From CAIVVT01 sp963823095 (GTDB taxonomy: Bacteria > Acidobacteriota > Terriglobia > Bryobacterales > Bryobacteraceae): DNA of 64,000 nt. The stretch covers positions 1,054,001-1,118,000 of the forward strand of contig CAWGKI010000001.1 of assembly GCA_963823095.1 (NCBI GenBank), given 5' to 3'. Position numbers and translations under genes: made by a program. Positions 57,408 through 64,000 of the stretch are shown here, piece by piece; position 1 is the stretch's first letter; every line of letters starts with the position of its first letter. A model generated the notes under the pieces. That model was given only the letters and a program-made list of their open reading frames with translations, did not search any database and was not told where the DNA came from.

Positions 57408-57524
57408 GTGGGGCGGCGCTCCTCTGGTGGGGCGGACCTCCAGGTCCGCGCGGGCTCTCCAGAGCACGCAAATCCATCCGGGCGGGGCCTGGAGGCCCCA
57501 CGCGGACCTGGAGCGCCGCCCCAC
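57408..57524. repeat. Palindromic element, CC/GG-loop family
   Basis: Perfect 15-bp terminal inverted repeats GTGGGGCGGCGCTCC / GGAGCGCCGCCCCAC. Inner hairpins: GCGGACCT-CC-AGGTCCGC (57432-57449), GCTCT-CC-AGAGC, and GGGGCCT-GG-AGGCCCC on the right half, followed by a half GCGGACCTGGAG. Lies ten bases after the aqpZ stop. Confidence 0.9.
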
Positions 57525-57546
57525 AACGGAGCCCCGCCCCACTGAG

Positions 57547-58408
57547 CTAAGCCGAGAGCAACCCGCGCAGGTTCCAGCCGCAGATGGTGCTGGCCAGCAT
57601 CTTGTCGCCGCCGGGGCCGGGCCAGTGAGTCTCCAAACTCACCGCGCCCTTGTAGCTGTCGGCGAGCAGCGCCGCAATCTGGCCCTTCCAATCGACGTCG
57701 CGCGTGCCCAGCGGCCCCCACTCGGGCTTGTGGCCGTCCACGTGGCAGTCCTTGGCGTGAACGTGCGCGATCCGGTCTTTCGGCAGAATCCCGTAGCCGC
57801 CGGGGAACGGCGACTCGCCCCCGACCAGCATGTTGGCCGGATCCCAAACCAGTTGCACGTTCGCGTTGGGAACATCCGCGAACACCTTCACCACCTCGGA
57901 CGCCAGGCCGACATTGCAGGCATGCTCGTTCTCCAGGCCGATGATCACGCCCTGCGGCGCGGCGAGTTCGCCCAGGCCGATCAGCGCCTTGCAGATCGCA
58001 TCATGGCAGCGCGAGGGCTCCACCGTACGCCAGTAAGAAAACACGCGAATGATCTTTCGCGCCGGTCAATTCGCACAAACGCAGCGCGCGCTCCGCCAGC
58101 CTCGGCTGGTCGTCGATGGTCTGGTTCGAGTTGAACATGTCCTGCTGGAAGCGCGTATCGACATCGCCTCCGCCGGGCAGAACGCATTTCAGCAGCGGCG
58201 AGGCAATGGAGAGCACGTGCATGTCATGGGCGTGGATCAGGTCCATCGCACGGACCACCTCATCGTCGCTCAGGTCCATGATGTTCTTGCCCCACACGAC
58301 GCGCAGTTCGGCGCCGGTCATGCCAATGGCTGCCATGGCATCCAGGGCCGGTTCCAGTTGCGGAGAGAATTCGTCGGTGATGGCGGCCAGTTCAAATTTG
58401 GGAGTCAT
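57547..58408 (-). CDS. Sugar phosphate isomerase/epimerase-like TIM barrel, one frameshift
   Basis: About 286 residues from ATG 58408. FELAAITDEFSPQLEPALDA, MTGAELRVVWGKNIMDLSDD and HDMHVLSIASPLLKCVLPGG start a xylose-isomerase-like (AP endonuclease 2) barrel. An extra base near 58051 breaks LTGAK; it resumes as IIRVFSYWRTVEPSR, IIGLENEHACNVGLASEVVK, LVWDPANMLVGGESPFPGGY, HVHAKDCHVDG and SLETHWPGPGGDKM, which together hold the Glu/Asp/His metal ligands. Such proteins are often found with exported Gfo/Idh enzymes in sugar-acid or inositol metabolism. Substrate unknown. Confidence 0.82.
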
Positions 58409-58636
58409 GATGTTGATGGAAGTTTGAGCGACGGCGAACGTGCGCGGCGCCTCGAAAGATCATAATATCGCGGCGGTCGGAAGTGGGACAGACGACAGTA
58501 GGACAGACGATCGCTTGCGTCGTCTGTCAAGTCTTGAGGACATCGTCAGCTTTCACACTGTGCGAGAGAGCATGCGCCACCGAGTAGAGTAGGAGAGAGG
58601 GCGACACCTTGCGGTGCGACCCACTCTCCCCTCGTC

Positions 58637-58671
58637 GAACCGGACAAGCGGATTTCCCGGCATCCGGCTCT
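58637..58671 (-). ncRNA. Group II intron domain V
   Basis: Minus-strand AGAGCCGGATGCCGGGAAAT followed by CCGCTTGTCCGGTTC folds as the classic 34-nt domain V: AGC-type catalytic base, GGAAA tetraloop region and closing GGTTC. Domain VI (GGGTCGCACCGCAAGGTGTC, then GCCC) follows toward 58600. Confidence 0.85.
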
Positions 58672-58724
58672 CCTGAAAACGTCTCGCCTGGGGCATGCGC
58701 AGGCAGTTGCACGGTTGCCAGCCG

Positions 58725-60086
58725 CTACAGCTTCACCAGCCCCAAGCGCTGGATTTGCTCATAGAAACTGACCCCTTCCGGCGTCCGGTAGGACCGTTGG
58801 CTGCGCCGCCTCAAGTGCTGCGTGAGACGGCGGCGAACGTACGCGTCCATCGCTCGGAAAGCTTGGCGTGGATAGCCAAAGTCGAAGTAGTTCCTCCAGC
58901 CCTTCAGTTGCCGGTTCAACTCCTGAATCACCTGCGGGATCGGCTTCGAGCACTGCCGGTACTCGGTCAGTTCGTGCAACTCTTCCCGCTCGTGCTTCAG
59001 CGCTTTCACCGACGGACTCACATTGAGATACCGCCCTCCGCGCCTTTGCAGGCTCGCGTAGTAGCGGAATGTGAAGCCCAGAAAGTCCAGACTCGCTCCC
59101 TCCACTTGCAGGTTCACCACCCGTGTCTTGTCCCGATTGATCTCTAACCCCATCCAGCCTTCGAGTTTCGATTCAATCCAACCCGTCAGACGCGTTCCTT
59201 GCTCATGCGCCAGCACCACGAAGTCGTCGGCATAGCGCACTAGCTTGGCTCCCGCCCAATGGGCTGGCCCATCGGCTCGATAAAACAGCTTGTCGAACCA
59301 ATGCAGATACAAGTTACTGAGCAGCGGCGAAATCACCCCGCCTTGGGGAGTACCCTGGCGGGGCCGACTCCAGCGCTCCGGCTGGCCCTGCTCACCCGGC
59401 TCTACGACTGGGGTCTCCAGCCACATCCGGATCAGCTTGAGCACACTCCGGTCCACCACTCGCATGCGCACGCAAGCTAGAAGTTTGTCGTGCGGAATCG
59501 AATCGAAATAGCCTTTGAGGTCCGCGTCGTACACCGCTTGATAGCCGGCCTGGACCTGCCCGCGTATCTCCGCCAACGCCTGGTGCGCCGACCGGCCCGG
59601 ACGGAACCCATAGGAGCAGTCCTCGAAATCCGCTTCGAAGATCGGCTCCAGAATCAGCAGGGTTGCCATCTGCGCCACCCGGTCCCGCACCGTTGGGATA
59701 CCCAACGGCCGCAGCTTCCCATTCGCCTTCGGGATGTAGACGCGCCGTACCGCTTTCGGCGTATAGCTCTTGGCGCGCAAAGACTCCTGAAGCTCGTCCA
59801 GAAACCCCTGCACACCCGCTTCCGACGCTTCGATCCGTTTGATCGTCACGCCGTCCACTCCGGGCGCTCCCTGGTTGGCGCGCACCCGTTGCCATGCCGC
59901 TTCCAGCACATCGCGCCGATAGATCCGGTCGTACAGCACGTAGAACCGGAACTTCGGCTCCTGCTTGGCCTTTTGGCTCAGCTTCTGTCTCAGCAAAGAG
60001 AGTTTATCCGGCCGTCCGTCTCCACTCCCCTGTTTGTTCAGGGCTTCGATATGCGGCCATTGTTCCGTAGCGGGAATCTCTTCCAA
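58725..60086 (-). CDS. ltrA: Group II intron reverse transcriptase/maturase
   Basis: 453 residues from TTG 60086, preceded by AGGAG; an ATG at 60308 is open but would run through intron domains I-III. RT blocks: VRANQGAPGVDGVTIKRIEA, VRRVYIPKANGKLRPLGIPT, DCSYGFRPGRSAHQALAEIR, YDADLKGYFDSIPHDKLLAC, GTPQGGVISPLLSNLYLHWF, and the YADD catalytic box in LVRYADDFVVLAHEQGTRLT. A maturase X domain follows (LNRQLKGWRNYFDFGYPRQA). It stops at GLVKL with no HNH endonuclease. It splices and retrohomes its own intron. Intact, so the element may be active. Confidence 0.94.
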   Translation of the reverse strand: MEEIPATEQWPHIEALNKQGSGDGRPDKLSLLRQKLSQKAKQEPKFRFYVLYDRIYRRDVLEAAWQRVRANQGAPGVDGVTIKRIEASEAGVQGFLDELQESLRAKSYTPKAVRRVYIPKANGKLRPLGIPTVRDRVAQMATLLILEPIFEADFEDCSYGFRPGRSAHQALAEIRGQVQAGYQAVYDADLKGYFDSIPHDKLLACVRMRVVDRSVLKLIRMWLETPVVEPGEQGQPERWSRPRQGTPQGGVISPLLSNLYLHWFDKLFYRADGPAHWAGAKLVRYADDFVVLAHEQGTRLTGWIESKLEGWMGLEINRDKTRVVNLQVEGASLDFLGFTFRYYASLQRRGGRYLNVSPSVKALKHEREELHELTEYRQCSKPIPQVIQELNRQLKGWRNYFDFGYPRQAFRAMDAYVRRRLTQHLRRRSQRSYRTPEGVSFYEQIQRLGLVKL

Positions 60087-60608
60087 GCGGCTCTCCTTTC
60101 TTCTTACAGCAGCAATGCTTTCAGTGCGGCCCCTTTGCTCCACGGGCGTTACCCCGCTTCCTCGCTCGTATGAGCCGCTCCGACTCCCGGCCAGAGCCGT
60201 TCCCTCGGTTATGCATTCCCTCGGGCCGTTGGGGCTCGGTTGCCCTCCCCCCACCCTGCCGGGTCTCCCAGGTTCCTCGACTGATCTATTCCTGCGCGCT
60301 GTCCCCAATCACCCCGGAAGGCCCGGCGAGTGCTTGCTCATTGCTTCCCCACCGGTGGCAGGCTTCATCCTGTCTGGAGGACTGGCCACCTTCATTAGCG
60401 TCACGAGGCCGAATCGGGTTTGCTAACACTACGGCTCACAGGTTTGCTTCCCCAGTTTCCACCAGCCGGGTTACCCCGACTCGCTCCGGTTCCGCTACAT
60501 GCACGAATGAGCAATTTGCATGGTGAATTCCTTTCAACTCACAAGATCAGCCAGGCTTAGCCTGGTGTACCAGACCACGCTGCGCGATGGTCTGTCCTAC
60601 CATGACGG

Positions 60609-61313
60609 CTACGCCCCAGTCTCAGCCAGCCACGCCTCGAAGCACTTCCGGCCTTGCGCTTCCAGCGTGGGACCGAACCGCGCCGTCGCGTCGCGCAGTT
60701 CAGACGGACGGATGCCGGCGTGCGCGAGTTCGCAGGCGTGCCCCACCAGCCAGCGCTCGATGAACTTCGCGCGAATTTCCGGATGACATTGAAAAGCCAA
60801 CGCAGCCGCGCCGCAGGCATATACCTGGTTTTGGGTGAGCGGCGTGGAGGCGAGCAGCGTCGCGCCCGATGGCAGGTCGAAAGTATCGCCGTGCCAATGA
60901 AGCATGCTGGTCAGCTCCGGCGACAGATGAGCCGTTGGCCCGGATTGGCCGGCTTCGGTAAGACTCAGCGGAGTCCAACCGATCTCCTTGGCGCGGCCCG
61001 GATACACGCGCGAGCCCAAAGCGCGCGCCATGACTTGCGCACCCAGACAGATTCCGAGCAATGGACGGCCTGAAGCGAGACGGCGTTCCGCGATTCGGAT
61101 TTCGTCGAGAACGAAGGGATAGAGATCTTCCTCGTATGCGCCAATAGGACCGCCGAGCATGGCCAGCAGATCCGCTTCAAGCGGGTCGAACGAAGAGAGA
61201 TCGTCGATGCCCGCTTCGAGGTAGCGAATCTGAAAACCGCGCGCGAGCAGAACGTCCTCGAAAGTGCCTAGATCTTCAAAGGCAAGGTGGCGGATAGCAA
61301 TCGCTGTCTTCAT
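60609..61313 (-). CDS. Class I glutamine amidotransferase-like protein
   Basis: 234 residues. IAIRHLAFEDLGTFEDVLLA, DLLAMLGGPIGAYEEDLYPF, then PLLGICLGAQVMARALGSRV with nucleophile Cys89, and ALAFQCHPEIRAKFIERWLV with His177 and Glu179, a complete triad. It matches the GuaA-N/YfeJ-like free-standing amidotransferases that hydrolyse glutamine or gamma-glutamyl compounds. Its substrate or synthase partner is unknown; the nearest genes do not help. Intact, immediately upstream (right) of the intron-bearing element. Confidence 0.9.
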   Translation of the reverse strand: MKTAIAIRHLAFEDLGTFEDVLLARGFQIRYLEAGIDDLSSFDPLEADLLAMLGGPIGAYEEDLYPFVLDEIRIAERRLASGRPLLGICLGAQVMARALGSRVYPGRAKEIGWTPLSLTEAGQSGPTAHLSPELTSMLHWHGDTFDLPSGATLLASTPLTQNQVYACGAAALAFQCHPEIRAKFIERWLVGHACELAHAGIRPSELRDATARFGPTLEAQGRKCFEAWLAETGA

Positions 61314-61879
61314 GTCGCTTTTTATGTCAGTGCCGCGAGGCTCCCGCCCAATCCGAACCGAGGGATTTCAACAGCGTGACACAGAACGGAATACTGTGTT
61401 GGAATGCTGGGCGGCGGGTCCGTTACCATGTTCTGCTTGATCCGGATCGCGCACGGTTGCGAGTGATCGGCCCAAACTACGATAACTTATCGGGAGTAAT
61501 CTCTCAGAGTACCTTTTCGTGCCAACGTCCGGATGCGCGACAATCCCCCCATGAGCGATTCGGGCCGCGTCTGCAACCGATTCCCATATCACTCCCCTGA
61601 GCAAGAACGGTAACGGTCTGAACATGCTGGCGCGGCCGGTTTGCGATGTCCACTCGGAGACCTTGTTCCAGGGAAGACGCAGCCAGAAGGTGACGAACTC
61701 CTGAGGTGTCAGCGCCACGGGGGCAGAGCAATGGAGCTTTCCGTTTTCGGGGACGTAGTGCTGGACCTCGGACATTCGCACTGCGTCGTCAGCGACGATT
61801 TTCGGCCAAGCACCGGAGGCATTCGCTAAGATGCTAAAGAAGCTAGAAGGAAAGAGGAACGACAATACGGTAACACCTC
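61314..61879. other. 566-bp region of uncertain content
   Basis: Contains the possible minus-strand gene 61368-61889 (listed separately), otherwise nothing supported. Base composition is visibly lower in GC than the neighbours. Confidence 0.4.
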
Positions 61880-61889
61880 GTGCAGTCAC
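61368..61889 (-). CDS. Doubtful protein of unknown function
   Basis: Open frame of 173 residues. An inner part (MSEVQHYVPENGKLHCSAPV, ALTPQEFVTFWLRLPWNKVS, RASMFRPLPFLLRGVIWESV) has protein-like composition and hydrophobic periodicity, but the flanks do not, and it overlaps by ten bases the head-to-head start of the next gene. I do not recognise it. It might be a real orphan starting near 61776. Confidence 0.3.
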   Translation of the reverse strand: MTARGVTVLSFLFPSSFFSILANASGAWPKIVADDAVRMSEVQHYVPENGKLHCSAPVALTPQEFVTFWLRLPWNKVSEWTSQTGRASMFRPLPFLLRGVIWESVADAARIAHGGIVAHPDVGTKRYSERLLPISYRSLGRSLATVRDPDQAEHGNGPAAQHSNTVFRSVSRC

Positions 61890-62518
61890 TTAGGTTCGAG
61901 TACGATTCGTTGGAGAAGAAGCGCGTGGTCAGAGCGGAACGACTCTTGGTATGCGCTGCGTTCGGCTTGTTTCTTGCAACAACTGCATTGATCCTGGTCT
62001 TGGCCATTTCGGGAATACTGCCTAAAGGCTCAGAGGTCACAAACTACGTGATAGGGACTGCCCTTTTCGGAGCGGTCATAGGCTCGCTTATGCTTGCCTT
62101 TCGCGGAGGGTTGTACCGCTGGGGCCGCGAGATAGTCCTCCTCATGGATGAGGACGGGATCACCAAGAGGCGGGAGGGATTTCCGGATGAAAGGATTAAC
62201 TATACGGAAATCCGATCCCTTCGCGAAGCGCGATGGTGGCTAGTCGTCGTGAGCGTTAAACCCTTCGGGAGTATGACGATTCCCAAGGCGGTTAAGGGGT
62301 TCGAGACTATTCGTGCTGAGCTTGCCAAGCATCATCCGCTAGCCGATCCGGCAGAGGCCAAGACCTCTCCTCTAGGGATCACGGTCTCGCTTGTGGCTTA
62401 CGGTTTATGTTGGGGGCCCATTGTATTCTTCGTCGTATCGAAGAGCGTGGTGCTGGCTGGAGTTCTCGCGCTGGCGATGCTTTCAGCAGGGTTTCTGATC
62501 TACAAGGCGATTCGATAG
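61880..62518 (+). CDS. Membrane protein of unknown function
   Basis: 212 residues from GTG 61880. Four hydrophobic segments in two pairs: RLLVCAAFGLFLATTALILV, NYVIGTALFGAVIGSLMLAF, then after a soluble PH-like stretch (IVLLMDEDGITKRREGFPDE; RSLREARWWLVVVSVKPFGS) GITVSLVAYGLCWGPIVFFV and VVLAGVLALAMLSAGFLIYK. This layout resembles small bacterial PH-domain/YcxB-like membrane proteins. Codon use and lower GC differ from most of the window, a hint of recent acquisition. No partner genes identified. Confidence 0.65.
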   Translation: MQSLRFEYDSLEKKRVVRAERLLVCAAFGLFLATTALILVLAISGILPKGSEVTNYVIGTALFGAVIGSLMLAFRGGLYRWGREIVLLMDEDGITKRREGFPDERINYTEIRSLREARWWLVVVSVKPFGSMTIPKAVKGFETIRAELAKHHPLADPAEAKTSPLGITVSLVAYGLCWGPIVFFVVSKSVVLAGVLALAMLSAGFLIYKAIR

Positions 62519-62619
62519 TCGCGTAGGCTGGGCTTTCAATTCCCCGAATGTCGGCTTTGGGGAGATTACTCCCGAACCGCGCTACCGGTAACCGGTCCTC
62601 CACTGCCTGCCAGGCGCGA

Positions 62620-64000
62620 CTACTTGGATGTAGCCGCGCCGCTGCCCTCGACGATCAGATTCGACTTATCGATGCGCACGTTGCGAATCGTCTCGTTGAC
62701 CCCGCTCGGCCACTGCACTTCGAGCGATTGAACCTGCGTGTCCTTGCCGAGGCCGAACGTGAGCGCCAGGTCGCTTTGCGAAGCATAGCTCGAGCCCGAG
62801 TGAACGGTCTGCCACTGCGAGTGATTCGGCGACTTCACGCGCACCACGGCTCCGATGCCGTCGCGATTCGATTTGGTGCCCTGCAGCCGAATGCACAACC
62901 AGTGATTGCCGCTGGCGTTGCCGTCGTTGCGGAACAGATGCGCCGGGCCGTTGTTCGTGGTGACGATGATGTCGAGTGCTCCGTCGCCATTGTAGTCGGC
63001 GTAGGCCGCGCCGCGCGCTACAATCGGCCGCTTGAATTCGTCGCCCATGCGCGCGCTCATATCCTCAAAGCGTCCATGCCCCTGGTTCCTGAATAGCAGC
63101 GGCGGCTCCTCGTACTTGATGCGGGGCTGGACCCGGCCGATCTCTTCGTCGATGTGTCCGTTGGCGACGAACAGGTCGGGCCAGCCGTCGAGATCGTAGT
63201 CAAAGAAGAAGACGCCAAACGCCAGGCTCAGCAGGGACGCTCGCCCCACCGCCGAGCGCGGGGCTTCGTCTACGAACAGGCCGTGCCCTTCGTTGCGGTA
63301 GAGGCTCACCATCTGGTTCGTGAAGTTGCCGACAATCAGGTCCGCGTGGCCCGAGCCGTCGTAATCTATCGAGTCCACGCCCATCGCGCCGCGCGCCACG
63401 CCATCCTCGCCGAACGCAACGCCGGCCGCCAGGCCCTCCTCGGCGAACGTGCCGTTTTGCAGATTGCGATAGAGCTTATTCGGCTGCGTGTCGTTAGCGA
63501 CGAAGATGTCGGGCCAGCCATCGTTGTTGTAGTCGAGAATCGCCACGCCGAGTGACTTCGAGGTCGGATCGAACACCTTCGCCTTCATGGTCACGTCTTC
63601 GAATTTGCCGTTGCCGAGGTTGTGGAACAGCCGGCTGGCCTGTCCCTTGTACGACTCCGGCGTGCAATAGCTCTTGCTGACCCCATCGAGCGAGCACTTC
63701 AGGTCGCCCTTCGGCGTCCATTGCACGTAGTTGGCGACAAACAGGTCGAGCTTGCCGTCGCGGTCGTAATCGAACCACGCCGCCGACGTGCCGAACGACG
63801 CGTTCTTGATGCCGCTCGAAGCCGTCACATCTTTGAACTTGAAGTTGCCCTCGTTGTGGAACAGCCGGTCGCCTTCCAGCGCGGTGATGTAGATGTCCGG
63901 CTTGCCGTCGTTGTCATAGTCGGCGACGGCGATGCCGATGCCGTACATCTCCACGTCCAGGCCGCTGCCGGCGATCACATTGGTGAACGTGCCGTTGCCG
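62620..64000 (-). CDS. FG-GAP/VCBS repeat protein with ASPIC/UnbV C-terminus (CRTAC1-like), 5' end cut
   Basis: At least 460 residues; the frame is open to the window edge. Repeated calcium-binding FG-GAP loops: ADYDNDGKPDIYITALEGDR, WFDYDRDGKLDLFVANYVQW, ILDYNNDGWPDIFVANDTQP, DSIDYDGSGHADLIVGNFTN, FFDYDLDGWPDLFVANGHID, YADYNGDGALDIIVTTNNGP, which build a seven-bladed propeller. The C-terminus GIGAVVRVKSPNHSQW and LEVQWPSGVNETIRNVRIDK is the ASPIC/UnbV domain. These exported proteins are multiplied in Acidobacteria, often with TPR partners; binding of extracellular ligands is likely. An extracellular or periplasmic location is inferred; the signal peptide lies outside the window. Confidence 0.9.
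   Translation of the reverse strand, partial: GNGTFTNVIAGSGLDVEMYGIGIAVADYDNDGKPDIYITALEGDRLFHNEGNFKFKDVTASSGIKNASFGTSAAWFDYDRDGKLDLFVANYVQWTPKGDLKCSLDGVSKSYCTPESYKGQASRLFHNLGNGKFEDVTMKAKVFDPTSKSLGVAILDYNNDGWPDIFVANDTQPNKLYRNLQNGTFAEEGLAAGVAFGEDGVARGAMGVDSIDYDGSGHADLIVGNFTNQMVSLYRNEGHGLFVDEAPRSAVGRASLLSLAFGVFFFDYDLDGWPDLFVANGHIDEEIGRVQPRIKYEEPPLLFRNQGHGRFEDMSARMGDEFKRPIVARGAAYADYNGDGALDIIVTTNNGPAHLFRNDGNASGNHWLCIRLQGTKSNRDGIGAVVRVKSPNHSQWQTVHSGSSYASQSDLALTFGLGKDTQVQSLEVQWPSGVNETIRNVRIDKSNLIVEGSGAATSK

Larger units (their letters stand above)
58584..60540 (-). mobile_element. Group II intron (5' end approximate)
   Basis: Read on the minus strand. The 3' end is near 58584 (sequence CTACTCTAC after domain VI); domain V and an intron-encoded reverse transcriptase are present. 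Upstream of the RT the sequence has strongly structured, conserved-looking stretches (GGGGTAACCCGGCTGG, AACCTGTGAGCCGTAG, 60430-60490) expected of domain I. The exact 5' boundary was not resolved; GTGAG at about 60540 is a candidate. Length about 1.95 kb fits an ORF-bearing intron. Confidence 0.75.
58498..60600. repeat. GTAGGACAGAC palindromic element, split by a group II intron
   Basis: 58498-58528 and 60570-60600 are inverted ends: both open GTAGGACAGAC and contain an imperfect hairpin (GACAGACGA ... TCGTCTGTC on the left). Between the right end and the intron lies CCAGGCT-T-AGCCTGG (60551-60565). With the intron removed, about 145 bp of element remain, similar in size to the other elements. 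Confidence 0.65.

Noticed and set aside
60087..60308. N-terminal extension of the intron reverse transcriptase
   Set aside because: Would occupy intron RNA domains; the TTG at 60086 has a good ribosome site and gives normal family length.
1..64000. tRNA or rRNA genes
   Set aside because: No T-arm GTTCGAATCC-like box with a matching acceptor stem or rRNA core sequence was seen on either strand; a covariance search would settle this.

Overview
The window is about 64 kb of GC-rich DNA from a diderm, soil-type bacterium. The gene set fits an acidobacterium of the Bryobacterales/Solibacter kind: lipid A and Kdo genes (lpxK, kdtA, kdsD), Tat-exported Gfo/Idh oxidoreductases, exported GH2 glycosidases, a large Ser/Thr kinase with TPR repeats, an ASPIC/UnbV-FG-GAP protein, a BACON-domain haem protein, and many palindromic intergenic repeats. 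The taxonomic call is an inference from gene content. No rRNA, tRNA or CRISPR array was found.

Layout. 1-5 kb: the end of a class III aminotransferase, a BrnT/BrnA toxin-antitoxin pair, a methyltransferase coupled to yraN, galT, an EamA permease and an O6-alkylguanine-DNA alkyltransferase. 5-10 kb: lpxK and kdtA, read through one another without a stop, a secreted unknown, ubiD and fabG. 10-20 kb: a core-less amidohydrolase-like lipoprotein, a broken HAD phosphatase, a haem/BACON exported protein, mscL, two divergent glycosidase genes and a GGDEF protein. 21-32 kb: the kinase-TPR protein, an RND efflux pump with its adaptor, kdsD and ppk1. 32-37 kb: an exo-glucosaminidase-like GH2 enzyme with a Gfo/Idh oxidoreductase, divergent from a ROK regulator, probably an amino-sugar utilisation locus. 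37-41 kb: a tightly overlapping HAD / deoxyhypusine-synthase-like / PfkB operon of unknown role, then an ABC ATPase. 41-49 kb: pepP-accB-accC, an exported amidohydrolase, yihY and uvrB. 49-58 kb: aceE, a second Gfo/Idh gene, tsaB, aquaporin and a sugar-phosphate isomerase-like gene. 58-64 kb: a group II intron, a glutamine amidotransferase, orphan genes and the CRTAC1-like protein, cut by the window end.

Two features stand out. First, intergenic regions carry at least seven families of compact palindromic elements. Several are enclosed by short terminal inverted repeats and tiled by perfect mini-hairpins whose stems differ while the loop stays constant within an element (GGC on the left half, GCC on the right; CC then GG; TT then AA). 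One half-element sits in frame inside lpxK, and a group II intron lies inside another element. Second, about twenty single-base frame changes break otherwise well-conserved, often essential genes (kdtA, lpxK, tsaB, aceE, uvrB). They cluster at 5-7.6, 10.6-20.5 and 49-58 kb and are absent elsewhere, which points to assembly or sequencing indels rather than gene decay. For those genes I give the full span and mark the frame change.
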